Of a DNA stretch of 64,000 nt, positions 33,101-45,352 are shown piece by piece (within the stretch, counting starts at the first letter, position 1; each line of letters opens with the position of its first letter). Made by a program: the position numbers and the translations under genes. The notes under the pieces were generated by a model that saw nothing but the letters and a program-made list of their open reading frames with translations, had not been told where the DNA came from and ran no database searches. Source of the stretch: Thermothelomyces thermophilus ATCC 42464 (lineage: Eukaryota; Ascomycota; Sordariomycetes; Sordariales; Chaetomiaceae); contig NC_016478.1 in the NCBI RefSeq assembly GCF_000226095.1, positions 1,416,001-1,480,000 of the forward strand. Direction: 5' to 3'.

Positions 33101-33613
33101 TGCCGTTGGCCGGGGCGGCATCAACGACGGCGGAGTGGCCGTTGGGAGAGGTAGCCGCGTTTCGGTTCACATCCCATGCGCAGATGACACCGTCGCGGCC
33201 GCCAGAGTAGCTGGAGGAAACCAGGAAACCCCGTCAGCAAAAGATTGCGACGTATTCAACCGCCGTAGCACCACCGTCCAAACTCACAGAATAGCATTGT
33301 CGCGGTCGATGGCCAAGCCATTCACCCCCAAGCGGTGACCGCCTGGCGAGGAGTTGGGCGCTTCAAGGACTGGAACGAAAGAGCACGTCAACGACGGGTT
33401 CCGGAAATCGAGAGGTGTCTCTTTCTATGTTACCAGGAAGGTACGTTGCGTCGGTGCTCCCTGAGTTTAAGGGTCGGGGACCGCCGAGGGATCCCAGAGA
33501 CGCGATCCGTCGACGCGCAGCGCCGTGTGCGGGGTTTCGAGACCAATAGAAGGGAAGGCAGTGAAAAGAGACAACCAACCATAGCTAATCCTCTGGCGCG
33601 CCTTCTTCGCCAT
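30119..33613 (-). CDS. WDR48/UAF1 homologue, WD40 activator of deubiquitinases
   Basis: Five exons: 33580-33613, 33288-33369, 31694-33210, 30387-31606 and 30119-30286; introns of 210, 77, 87 and 100 nt; all frames close to 1006 aa. The start [11 protein letters not shown] and [12 protein letters not shown] match fungal WDR48 proteins, followed by WD repeats ([83 protein letters not shown]). The C-terminal half carries [19 protein letters not shown], a disordered Lys/Asp-rich segment, then the conserved block ending in [15 protein letters not shown]. The human protein activates USP1, USP12 and USP46; yeast Duf1 activates Ubp9/Ubp13; in Aspergillus a related partner works with CreB. The first intron uses a GTTGGT donor, less usual. 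The last intron has a run of about 16 C on the sense strand. Confidence 0.9.
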
Positions 33614-34583
33614 GATAAGAAGTCAGCAACGAGGGGTATGTTAGAGCACCATGCAACAAGTGGTGGACAGGAAGCAAGATTTCGTCGGAGCTAATAGGTT
33701 ATGTGACCCGCCGCCGGAGCCCGGGTTGAGCAGCAGTTGTTCAGCGCCGAGGGTTCCGGATTGTGGGCATCTGATTAGGAAAATGCGACGAAAGGAGCGA
33801 AATGCGAGATGGAAATCAGACCCGGCGCAGCGTCATGAGAGGAAACTGCGAACGAAGGGGCGACGGTGATCTGCGGAAATGGCACCTGGGCAACATGGAA
33901 GCTTCCTGCATGGAAGCTCTTCAAGACCACGCAGCCGTTTTGGGGAGCACGCAGGTGCCAGGGATCTATCGAGACCTGGATGTAACTCTACCGGGTCTTG
34001 GCGCGTGGCCTCCACATGTTATTCCGGGAGCAGGCGGGGTAAGGGAGCATTCTGTGGGGCATCCGCAACACAGGCACGCGGGGTTCTCCAACAGCATTGC
34101 GGTTCTGGGGTCACCGGGTAGCTCTTCCATCTCTTGATTTTGAGAACAAATGCGGAAGTAGCAAACTCCGGTTCTGGCATTCCTTCCGCCATCCGCGATA
34201 TCAGAAACCAGAGCACATGCCTACAGTAGTCTCCCCTAAACGGAGCTTGTGAGTTGTCGATCTGTTAGAGAGCGCTAATTCAAACTTGTGCTCTAGACCT
34301 AGACGCATATTTTACATGGACCCTTGTCTGTATTCGTCAGCAACAACAACAACAATGTGTGCAAGCAATTTGGTTCTGAGCTGTGGACGCACTTTTCTTT
34401 CCTCTGCACCTTCCAAGCAAAGCGTCAATTAGCTGAACAGCATATGCCTTCGTCTATAAACACCATCACACCCCTCGCAAAAAAAAAGGGGTCAAGATTA
34501 TAAAGTTACCAATCCCTCTCCGTGATCCGGTTTTGAAGTACTGGCACCTCAATTCCTGCCATATTTGAACCATTTGCCTCATG
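33614..34583. other. Intergenic region with no gene seen
   Basis: About 970 bp between the WDR48 start and the 3' end of the next minus-strand gene. It contains a short (AAC)n run near 34341-34352. Nothing coding was recognised. Confidence 0.5.
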
Positions 34584-36386
34584 TTACCTCATACAGACCT
34601 CATCCTCCCTAACCCTTCTCTCTCTCCCGACCTCATCCTCGTTCCCATAGCAAGACGAAGCCCCGTTCGTCCCCCCCAGGTCGATTCCCCTATCGATAAA
34701 GATGGTGTTGCGCACCCCCGCCGCCGCAGTGATCGCCGCGGCGGCCTCCTCGGCCGACAGTAATTCGTGCTCCAGCCGCGGGAACCGGCAAGCTTGGGCC
34801 TGGGCGGACTCTCCTTGTCCTCCTCTCCCTCCTTTTTCTCCCCCTTCTCGCGCCCCATTTCGCCGGCCTAGTCGCGGGTTGTCAGGGGGGCAGCGGACGC
34901 CGGCTGCAGGGCCCGGCCAATCTGCGGTTCCTTGTTCGGGTCAGATCAGTTTGGCACACCGTGCTCATTTCGCGCCGTGGAACGTGCCCGTGGGTTGACG
35001 ACGAGCTAAGGGGAACATGAGGAATCGCGACGTACCCAGCGAAGTCTGAGCCTCGTATGGACTCATCATCGAGGAGTAGGCGAAGCCGCCCGTCACCAAG
35101 GTCGGGACAGAGGGGAAATCTAAAGAAGAATGGAGCGGGACGGGGTCGTAGACGGGAGCGGTCGAGGCGACCGCGACTGCCGGAATAGGGCGAGGGCGGG
35201 AGCCGACGGGGGGACCAATCTTGCCTGCGCGGTGGGCGGTGGCTGCGTTGACGGCACCCTTGGCACAGGCGCGATTGGGAGTTTCCCAGTTGTGAACTGA
35301 GTCCCTCGTTAGGCGTGTGAGTATCGGTTTTTTCTGGCTGGATAAGACTTACGGAAGGCCGGGGGTGCAGGGTAGCCATACGGACTCTCCGGGTCAAGGT
35401 CTTGGGGACGGACTGACAAAGGTTTGTTAGCGGCTTCACGGGGTATTGGTGCCAAAAAGACATACGCGGCCGGGAGAACTCGTCGAGCCAAAACGGAGAG
35501 AAACACCGGCTACGATATGACAGCACGGCTGACGGCTCGGCAGTCGATGAGGAGCTACAGCTAGGTGCTGCCGGCGAGACGGGGAAGGACTGGACGGGCG
35601 GAAACAATGAACACTTGGGCGCTGTCGAGGGCGCCGGGGTCGACGGTGCACGAGCGGGACACAGTCCTCCTCCAGAAACCGGCCGTGCAGTTTCACACGG
35701 GACCTGCTCTTGTGACTCGCGCTGTCGCGACCGCACGGCCGGGGTAGTAGAAGATGTGACTGGTGTCGGAGACAGAATAGGTGGGAACGGCACCGGGATT
35801 TGGAGGCGATCCTGTCGGCCGTCGTCGGTTGGTCCCCGACTTCTTCCCTGTTGACGGGCATTATTACTTGGGGTGCTCGCACAACGAGGCCGGGATGGCC
35901 GGACCCTTGGCAGGGGCAAGGAGTCGCCGCCGCCGCCACCGACATCTGAACGCCGCGTGGCCAGTCGATGCTCGTTTGGAATATGTGGGACGGGCGGTGG
36001 ACGGGTGGGCGGCGGCGGCACACCGTTGCCGCTGTCTCGAGACGACGTTGAGCTGCCCCTGGCCCTCGACATGGGGAAGTCAGCTCCCCCTGGATGTTCA
36101 TGTCAACATCTTGAGAACGGCTTGTTCTTTCGTGCTACTCACGTCCGACATCTCCCAATTCATTCTCAATCTCTTGGATTGCTTGCGCACTGAGAATCCG
36201 GGATTCCTGATCTGGTAGATGGTTAGTTGAAACTCCTCGTCCGGGTTGGGATGTCACAATAGCAGCCTTACAACTTGTCGAAGCCGCCTTGTTATCCATC
36301 CTGTTGCTTATTTCAGATTCGAGGCCTGACGAAAAAGGGCTTTCAGAGTCGAGAATAGAAGATGGTTCACTATGGAGAGGGAGCAT
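34584..36386 (-). CDS. Proline-rich protein of unknown function, five exons
   Basis: Exons 36143-36386, 35466-36089, 35353-35412, 35036-35296 and 34584-34921. Donors are GTGAGT, GTATGT, GTAAGT and GTACGT, acceptors all YAG, and the frames close exactly to 508 aa at TAA (34584-34586), which is strong evidence for a real gene although no family was recognised. Residues 1-80 are acidic to neutral with a predicted helix (LSAQAIQEIENELGDVGR). The middle is Pro/Ser/Arg-rich and probably disordered. Exon 3 to 4 codes RPQDLDPESPYGYPAPPAF and HNWETPNRACAKGAVNAA, a more ordered stretch. The end carries LEHELLSAEEAAAAI followed by AAGVRNTIFIDRGIDLGG. No transmembrane segment or known motif. It could be a regulatory or scaffold protein; that is only a guess. 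Confidence 0.6.
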
Positions 36387-37682
36387 AGTGATGGAACTAA
36401 AGGTCGGGTGAAGTTCTCAGAGGGAGAAGATGCGAATATTTGAAGCCGCGTCCTGCTTCGAAACTAGCGCAAAGCATTGCAGATGCCCAGGGCAGTGAAG
36501 AAGAGAGTCGCGTCTCCCGGCGCGCATCCACGTTGCCATGGGCCAGCATTGCTTCTCCTATAGACGCGCTGATTTCAGATGAAAAGGTGAGTTGCTCCAT
36601 GTGCGGACGTCGGGGCTTCTACGCCTTGGGACCACGCTTTCCTATTCAACCGAAGAGAAAGGACACAAAAGAACTGGACCAGACTATCTGCTATACATTG
36701 TTCCACTCAGTTCAGATTCCTGCTCATCTCGTTCCTGCATGTCTTCTTCCGTAAAATGGGAGGAACGTGCCAGCTGTTCTTTTCTCTTTTTTCTATGGAC
36801 GCTTTAGCCAGGGTGCCTCTTGAATCTTCTTTCCAGCATCTTCTGATGAGAACTCACACTCTCTTCCACGGGAGTCTGTTATCCGGTACTGAGGCCATGC
36901 TTGCTATCATTGCATTTCCCCAGAACAACCGTGGTGTGGGAAGCAGCAGCTAGCAGTCGTTATAGGAAGTCACAGCCTCAGTTTCAGGCAGACATACGTA
37001 TCTCTTATCCCAAAATTCTCTTATATATTTCTTGACCTGAAAAAAAAAAAAGAATAATGTCTTTCACACGAATTCCCTTTCCATACGTACCTTCTATGTC
37101 GTTAGCTCTCCTGCTTTGATGAGCTTCTTATCATAGCCTCCTCCGCGCCTTACTCATACCAGGTTCCCAGGCTCTCCGCTGCAATTCTGCATCTTTTGTG
37201 TCTTTCGTTCTTCTCTCCTTGAGCATTTCTACTACATTATTATTCCTGTTCAACATAAGTTTACCCACCACCACCACCAATCCCTGTTCACATATCACTT
37301 CTTAGCCGCCAATAAAGGGGAAAGCAACTTGAAGTCATCGCACGCCATGTCCCGGTTCTTCTGGGACTTATAGGCTTGGGCAACGTCAAATTTTGTTTAG
37401 ATTGGCTAGTATATTTGGTTTCCTGACGATTTGATCAATGGAGAAGATTATCAAAAGTCATAGACATAATCCAGCTCGCTACCATGATATCCCCCGTCAT
37501 AAAGAGAAAAGAAAGAACACATTCCACGCCTATATTCTCATCGCATGCCAAGAGCCCGACTCCTTAGCTTCTCCGGACTAATACCATCCTAGTACTCATC
37601 TGCAGACCACCGTTCATCCTTCTTTCTCCGGTTCCAAAACACCTCCCTCCTCCGTCTTTTCGCTAATATAGTCTTCTGCGTG
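36387..37682. other. Intergenic region with no gene seen
   Basis: About 1.3 kb. A-run near 37039, otherwise AT-rich leader and 3' UTR-like sequence. The plus-strand frame 36440-36754 has no recognisable feature and is probably chance. Confidence 0.5.
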
Positions 37683-40445
37683 TCACATCCTCTCTGTGCT
37701 CAACGCAGCCGACTCGCCGCCAATCCAGACATTGGCGTCGCCGCTCGTGCTCTTGGCCGTCAGCCTGCCGCCCTCTCCCTTCTCCCCCTTCCTCGCCAGC
37801 AGGAACTTGTTGATCCCGGGCCAGTCGCTCCCCGCCTTAATCAGCTTGACCCCGTCGCCGCCGACCTGCAACGAGCCCGTGAGCGTCCCCAAGCTGATAT
37901 CTCCCTCCCAGCTGGCCGGGTACCGGAGCTTGATGTTTGCCGTCGTGGTCATGTGCGTGCTGTGCAGGCACCGCAGCGGCGGGGGCGCACTGTCTCCGTC
38001 ATCCTCGTCTTTCGCTCCCCCGGTTCTCCGCGCAGATGACGACGACGGCGACGACGACGGGCGGCTCAGATCAACGTACCTCGGCTTCCCGCTGCTACCG
38101 CCACCATCGCCTTGCGTCGCAGCGGCCGCTGGGAAGCTGTCCACCCAGAGCGGCTCCAGGACCTTCACGTCCGTCGCCCCGCTGGTGCTAGCCGTTGACA
38201 GCTCCACCGTCCTGGCACCCGGCTCAGCCTGAGTCGCGTCCAGGACCGGCAGCAGTTCGAGGCTGACGGTACCCGAGGTGGACTTGAATCCGCCCGACAA
38301 GCCAAACGCCACGGCCGCGTCGATATCGCCACTGGAGGTATGCACGTCGACGCGGTACTCGCGCGGCGGAAGGTACGCCTCAGCTTGCGCTTCCGCTCGC
38401 CGGCGGTCGGCCGAGCCGGCGGAGAAGGTATGCTGCGCGATGTGGAAGGTAGCTTGAGCAGCGTGAATCGGCTCGCGCACCTTGACGTCGCCCGAGAGGG
38501 TCTTGACGTACAGAATGGCGGGTTTCGGGAAATCGGCGTCGGCTTCCTTGGGGTTGATGGCTACGCGGACGTTTCCGGCCGTAGAATGCAGGCCGAGGTA
38601 GTCGTACAGTGGCCAGACGCCGGTGATGGGCGCCGCGGTGGTGTGGACGTCTATAATGCGCGAGTGAAAGTCATATGAGGGAGGCGGGTTGGTGGTGTCG
38701 ACGAGCTTGTCGTCGCGAGCAGCGGTGCCGCTGGAGGCCGAGGTGATAGTGCCGACGGTGCTGGTGAGTGCGGTGCCCTTTTCGACGGTGAGGGAGAGAT
38801 TGTCGAGCAGCTTGATGTCTAGGTGCACGACATCAGTGTTTAGGTGCTCGAGTTTGCTGTTCTCGGGAATCCACGCCGTGACCTTGACATTGACGCATGC
38901 TCGCGGTCTGTCCTTGCTCCACTCGACTCGGTGAGGGACAAGAACTTCGAGCGTCCCTGCCTCCGCATCCCAAGAGGAGGTGACATCCAGGCGCTCATCA
39001 GTGACGGCAACCTCGAGCGTGACGGCAGACTGAGGTGTATCAGGGCCCGCCCTGCGGAAGACCACGGCACCCTGGACATGGACCTCGCCCCAGCCGCGGC
39101 GGCCGTCTTCATCGACAGTCCGCTCTAGCAACGTAAGCTGCTTGTCGGCGCCGAGGTTGGCAACGAAAGTCTGGACGCGACGATGGATCTTGGCATCCTT
39201 GCAGAAGCTGGTACTATCCCAGGCAAAGTCGCCGTCTACGTCGGGGTAGCTCATGTTGGGTTGCCCGGGGTCTGTTTGGGGTTCGTCCGAGGCAGGATTG
39301 TCACTTCCGGTCTGCGTTGAGGGTCAGTAGGCGTTCAGGCAAACGTGGCGAGGGCCCGAACAGATATAGGACCACGATAAAAGGTAAAGCGTGAGGGGTC
39401 GAGAACATTAAACGGGTGATATTAAAAAGGTCAAGCCTCCAAGAGAGGGGTTTCATAAGAGACGCGTAACACTTACACGTCCAGGCGGACCAGTGATGAT
39501 GCTGGTGAGGAACCCCGCCGTCACGACAAAGAGAACCAGGGCGATCAGCACAAACTTGCAGCTTCGCCAGCTAGCATGTTCCCTGGCCCTCCTCATGCGG
39601 GTCCACCACGTTGGGGACATCTCCTCGACGTCATGGGCGTTATGGTCTCGCATACTCTCAGGCTGACGGGCCAGAAGCCCTTGGGTTTCTTCCGGCCGCC
39701 CCATGTTGATGATGGCTGCGTCACGGGTCTGCGTGACAGTCCTGTAGCCCTCAAAGCGCTGCTGCGTGTTTGACGGTACCGGAGGGGACGGCGAGTACGC
39801 GGGGGGCGCCTCGTTGGGTATGAAGGGAAAGTGCTCACTGGGGTACGCAGACCGCCGTTGTGTTGAGAAGGTGGTATACGAGGTGAGAGTTGCAACTCCG
39901 GGAAAGCGGCTAGATGATGACGGGGCGTAGTACGTGGCCGCCGAGTGCGAGGTAGGGGTGGGTGTCACGGCGCTTGCCGATGAGACACCGTTATGAGACG
40001 GCGCCGGGGTATGGGACGCAGAGGCTGATGCGTCGCCATCGTCCGAGCCTGGGGCTTCGCGGTCATTGCGCAGTCTCTCCCGTGCTGCCTCTGCCGCCTT
40101 GCCCTCGGCGTCGTCCCGTTGCAGAGACGGGTCCTCGACCAAAACGTTGGGCACGTGTGGGACATTGGACGACGCCGGTGCCAAAGTTCCGGAAGATGCT
40201 CCAGGCGCTGTGCCGAAATAGCCATCCGTAGGCGAAAATACATGTGGATCCTCCTCCTCGCCGGCGACGCCAGTGTCGTGGTCCACAGACGCGACGACGG
40301 CGTCAGTGGTGCTGGTGTCTGGTCGAACGTGTTCCGAAGTCAGATCGAACCCCTGGATCCCATCTTGAGTCAATGTCTCGCCGATGAGTTCAATGTGCGC
40401 CTCCTCCTCTTCCAAAGATGCATATAGGTCGTCTGAGTACGGCAT
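37683..40445 (-). CDS. Type II single-pass membrane protein with beta-rich outside domain
   Basis: Exons 39477-40445 and 37683-39311 (intron 165 nt, donor GTAAGT after a CGT codon); frames close to 865 aa. The N-terminal 290 residues are polar, acidic and Ser/Pro-rich, followed by a basic cluster (TRMRRAREHASWRSCK) and one transmembrane segment (FVLIALVLFVVTAGFLTSI, about 299-318). After it, about 540 residues show repeated beta-strand pairs with LHSTAGNVRV, VKTLSGDVKV, HTSSGDIDAAV, KSTSGTVSLELL, GDISLGTLTGSLQVGG and STSGDANVWIG. These periodic S-G-D/N-V turns resemble the right-handed beta-helix-like DUF4097/adhesin repeat, which I offer as a fold guess. The positive-inside rule puts the repeat domain outside the cytosol. 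A surface, ER or vacuolar location is possible. No signal peptide. Confidence 0.75.
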
Positions 40446-41805
40446 AGCTCCCAACCTGGCCGGCGGCGGAGGCGACGTGCTACCGAGCCAAGCCCAGAAG
40501 TGAGACAATGCAAAGAGCTTTCTTCCAACGTCTAATTTACTGTGGCACGCGGAGAAGGTGCAATTGGACCGAAAGAAAAATAAATAAATAAATAAATAAA
40601 TAAACAGGCACTTGGAATCTAAGGTTGTAGGCAAAATAGTGCTGTTGATCTCCAAAAGATGAGATACATGGAACTTCTGCGACGAATGTGGAGGAAAAGA
40701 AAACGACCCTGTGGATTGGGAACGTTGACAGGGAAAGAGGCTGAACAAGCTAAGCTTCCGTTGGATTCCAGCTGCCCGGGTTTGGGAAAGACCAGGGTGC
40801 AGTAGTCTGTACGAGTAGTGTAAGCAGTCACTATCTTGCGTCGAGGAGCCAGAGACCACTAGCCAACCTCCAACTCTTGCGGTATGCATCCATGCTGGCC
40901 GGCCATCCATGGCCTCGTCAGCGATGCGACCATAATCCGAGGTGAACTGCACACTACAGTCCTATATCGGGGTGGTTAGGTCGGCTTCCTGTTGGATTAT
41001 GCGCGGGTCAGGCAAGGCGTACGTCAAGACCTTCTGCTTGTGAAGAAGAATAAGGCAGGGCCCAGGCTCTCCAGAATATCAAGTCGTTGCCAAAATAGGA
41101 AGCTGCGAAGCGTCTGGCGGGACGGTAGGGCAGGCGAGTGCGGGGACCAACTTGGGATGACGCATCGCGCCCACGCCATTTTCAGGTTCGACATGCTTGG
41201 CTGGGAAAATGCGTCGTCTACTCAGGACTCCCAATTTCCGATGCAACCTTCCTGCCGTTGTTCCTGCTGACGAAGCTATGCACGCCAATATGTAGCACGA
41301 AATGTAAGGCATGACGAGGCAGATCACCCTTCCCCGATTGATGCCAGAAATATTGATGATGAGAATATTTTTTTTTGTCTGTTTTACCACAGCCGACCTA
41401 ACTAGGTGGTCGTTTGTCCTGTTGCCGCATCAAGTCTATCACTCGCTACAATGGGTGTGCCATCCAAGGCTCTGTGCTCGCAGGCTCTTGACGGCCCCTC
41501 TAACTTGGTATCTTCCTGCCAACCAAACGCCGTGGCCATGTAGCCTTCAAGAAGAGGAAAAAATAACAAAGAATTCCGAATGCGAAGGACGATGGGCTCA
41601 GAAGCACCTCCCAATCAATTACCGAGACGCCGACGATGATGCTTAATCTCCCCCATCTTCCAGCCGCCCCCCCCCCCCCCTCCCCAAAAAAAGAAGCCTC
41701 CTCATTCTAAAGGCTGAGACCAGACCCCCGCAGGGGATCCAGGCGAGGTGACTCCATCCCTCTATGTATAGCCAAGGCGGTGTGACGAAAGAGGTTGCAG
41801 TCCCT
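40446..41805. other. Intergenic region with (AAAT)n microsatellite
   Basis: About 1.36 kb between the membrane-protein start and the 3' end of the carrier gene. It has an (AAAT)n run at about 40577-40604 and a C run at 41667-41680. No gene was recognised. Confidence 0.55.
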
Positions 41806-44283
41806 CTAGTTGAGACTCAACAAGCTCTTCATGTTCTCGTAGCACACCCAGGTGATGCTCAGCGCGGGGGCGACCTTGAGGAGGTTAGGCGTCAAGCCCT
41901 TGTACAGCCCGCGCACTCCCTCGTTGCGAACTGTCCTCTGCGCCACGTCGACGATGCCTGTGTAGGTAGGCGGGTGCATAGCGGTGCCTTGCGTCTGCAG
42001 ACGGGTGCGAAGAACATTGAGTGGATAGACGATGGTCGCGCCCAGGGCGCCCGACGTCGCGCCCAGGACCGCCGTGGCAACGTTGCCGATCTGCGCATCC
42101 TCTTCATGGATGCCGTAGTAGCGCGCCACCGCTCTGGTGTACGACTTCTTGAGCAGCTCAAAGGTCCCGATATCGATGGCGCTGTACGGGAACATACCGA
42201 GCAAACCGGCACCGAGACCGCGGTATGCCGCGCGGAGACCACCGTCTGCCCACATGTTCTTCGCTGTGCGCAGGAGCAAGGCAGTGCCTTGCGGTCCGCC
42301 CTTGACCGTCTCGCATTGCAGGCGGAACTTGAGCGTGTCAATGGGGTACACGCAGAACTGCGCCGTCATGCCGCCGATGCCGCCGGCGACGAATTTGGAA
42401 ACAGTGCTCAGCCGGGTCGGGTCGTTGTGGCCCTCATAAGTTGCGAGAAAGCGCTTGGATGCCTCGTAAGAGCCGAACTAGATCAGTTGTCAGCATGGCG
42501 AGCTCTCGAGGACCGAGGGACGCGCATCAGTTACCCTTATGGCAGACTCGGGCATGATCTTGATGACATTGAGACCGTTTCCTGCCCCCACATTAGCACC
42601 ATTGAGATAGGGGGGAGGGGAAGGGGCAAAAGAGGGTTTGGAACTGCCGTGTTAACTTACCAGCAAAGAAGGTGCGCAACCCACCCGCCTTCCACAGGCT
42701 CACAATGGCGTCAATAATAGGCCCGCCGGCATTGCGTAAAGCGGCCAAGGGGCGGCCACTCTTAGCTGCAGCAACAGCCACAGTAGTTCTGGTGCTCGTG
42801 TTCACTAGGAGATAGACCTTGAGGCGGTCTAGGGGCGCAGTAGCAGTCCGCGACACACCACCCGAGACGGCACCGGCGAGGAAGTATCCTGGTTCAGGCA
42901 GCAGATCTGTCAGTCTGGTTGTAAGGCCCGCCGCATCCTCCTCCTCCTCTATGATATCTGAATAGTCCTGGGCGCCAGACTGCTGCGCGCCCTCGTACTG
43001 TAGGATGGGTCGCTTGACTGCTGTTTCGGCTAAGGATTGCGAAGCGGTAATGGGGACAGCGGGGCCGTAGCGGGCATTGGCCGCCGAGGCTGCCATCTCC
43101 GTCGGGATTCTCGAAATCTGCTCGCTGTAGGGGAAGTCGGGCGATTGCGAATCGGGTATGGTGCTTGCAACAAGCGAGGGGCGCCGCGGGGAGAGAACCA
43201 GGTCCGGGTTGGCGATTCTGAGAAGCGAACCAAAAAGAGCTTGAATAAGGAAGCCGACCGTACCTAGACCCTCTAGTGTCTCGTCGCTGACCAGCGAATC
43301 GCCCTCTGAATTTAAAGTGACAATGGATGAATAGAACGAGAGCGCAGCCTCCAGGGGCGACTCGTCATGTTTGTTGGGCATGAACAGGAGGAAATCGCTG
43401 CCGGTCGCACGTCAGTTAGCATCCAACATGCGATCGATGCACGTTTGTGTTTCGAGACTCTTGCCCGCCACCAACCAACAGAGGCACCGCGACAGCCCCG
43501 TCAACATACCACGTCGGGAGAAAAAAAAAGGAAGAAATAGAACTTCATGGGGCATACAGGGTGCCGGGGAACATAACAAATGAAATAAACAAACGATGTA
43601 AAATTCACCAAATCCACCTTCAAGTGGGGTCTCGAAACCAGGTATAGCAGAAGCTTCCAAGGGATCAAATAGGGAACACTCAGCGGAGACTTACCGCCAC
43701 TCATCAAACGTGATGTACCCGTCGTGATTCATGTCGATCTCGTTGAAGAAACCGGACAGCCTTCTGCTTGACACCGACAGGCCAGCTCGCCGGAAGGCGC
43801 TCTGAAGTTCGTCTTTGTTTAACCGTCCATCTTTGTCGCGATCGATGGATCGGAACAGCAGGAGCAGCTGGCGCTCGGCGGCTTCGACGAAGACTCGGAA
43901 CTCTAGGTTCGCATTGTTTCAGTTTCCGGCTCGACTCTTGACTTTCCCGTCTCTCCAAACCCACCTTCGTACTGGATCTTCCCGTCGCCGCTCGTGTCGA
44001 CAATGCTGATGATGGTCTTGAGCATCTGGTCGGCATTTTTCAGAGCTTGCGCCAAATTGTGAGTACGATATCCTTGGGCGCGGAAAAGGGGGAAAAGGGG
44101 GAAGGGGGGAGGGAATTTACGGTGGTCGATCCGCCTCAGTCCCCTTTGCAGTCCTTTGAGGTCGAGCTCCCCATGTCCTGCAGGGTCGAGCTGCTTCCAG
44201 AGCTCCTCAACGCGACGATCGCGCTGATTTTGCGACTCCTCCATTGTCACCTCGAGCTCCGATGCAACATCAGATACCCCCAT
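41806..44283 (-). CDS. SAL1: Ca2+-regulated mitochondrial ATP-Mg/Pi carrier (SCaMC/SAL1 type)
   Basis: Six exons: 44121-44283, 43965-44045, 43695-43902, 42661-43397, 42535-42581 and 41806-42477; all frames close to 635 aa. Exchanges ATP-Mg (or ADP) for phosphate across the inner mitochondrial membrane under Ca2+ control from the intermembrane side. N-terminal EF-hands: a degenerate one (DPAGHGELDLKGL), then three with full ligand sets, DTSGDGKIQYEE, DRDKDGRLNKDE and DMNHDGYITFDE. RRIDHPLKNADQML, split by intron 1, is a family hallmark. Solcar signatures are PLDRLKVYLL, PIDTLKFRLQ and PLNVLRTRLQ, and GNGLNVIKIMPESAIRFGSYE spans the 47-nt exon. A linker of about 150 residues between EF-hands and carrier is longer than in yeast. 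The start at 44283 is the first in-frame ATG. Confidence 0.9.
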
Positions 44284-45352
44284 TCCCGGCACCGGCCATT
44301 GAAGGTGTCTGCGTCACGATATCGGCGGCGTCGGCGGCGTCGGCGTCGGCGCGGGATGAAAAACGCAGCCCAACAGACGGCGCAGTTATGACGTATGGGG
44401 GGAAACTCGGCACGTTCAGGGTACGATGCGAAGAGCTCGAGGTTTGAAGAAGAAGAAAAAAGGTAAAAAATTCGGCTTGGCTTAACTCGACGTCACGGAC
44501 AAGACATGCCGAGGCAGAGACAGGCGAATCTAAAGTTTGAGGCCTTTTTTCCCCACGATCGCATATCTTCGAGGGAGGGGTGAAGGCAGACAGCTCGGTT
44601 ATAACCAATTGCGCGCTGCGGGTCGGCGGTTGATCGCTCACTGCTGGGTTGCTCCAGCTTGTTGCTGTCGGGAATTCTTGGGGTGTTCAAGTCCCGCAAG
44701 GCCGCCCGAGAATCGAAGTGAAGCGGAGCAGACAGGGATTCCGACGGAGCTCGAGTACCAGATACCTGGGCACCGAGAGAGCCGTGCTCCTCCCATATTA
44801 TTGCCCGTTTGACCAGCGTGCCACCTATTTGAGGAGCAGGATTGCGTAACCAAAGGTTTATAACAGGTCTCCGTTCCGACAGTTTTTACCATGTATCTGA
44901 AACGTTATTAAGCATCTCGTCATCCTGGAAGGGCAGAGTGCCGTTAAGGAGGTACTAGTACGGATACGGAGTACTACTAGTACGTACCCGAGCTAAGCCA
45001 AGATGCAAGCACAGGCTCAAATCGCGTGTTGGCCCGCAATGGCAGCCCCGCAAAGCAAACGGCGTTCACTGCTTTCTCATTCGCCAGCCTTCCCCGTTCC
45101 TCCTCGAGATCCCCGAGCGCCAATCTTACTCTGCAAATCACACCCTTGCAGACGCTCCCGCCGCCGAGAGCCGAAATCACCGATAAGATAAAGCCTCCGA
45201 GACAGCCTAGGATCGAATCTCACCATCGGATCGTCCTCACGTCTGCGCCTCATGTTCATCATCGGAGGATAATACACAGACAGCAACATCCCGGCCCTCG
45301 AGGGGCGGAAACGGTCTCTTTTGATGAAAGAGTAATACTAATAGTAATAGAA
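44284..45352. promoter_or_regulatory. Divergent upstream region of the carrier gene and cyclin C
   Basis: About 1.07 kb between outward-facing starts. It contains the palindrome cluster tactagtacgga...tactactagtacgta at 44950-44992 and a (gcgtcg)-like repeat near 44320-44350. Confidence 0.55.
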
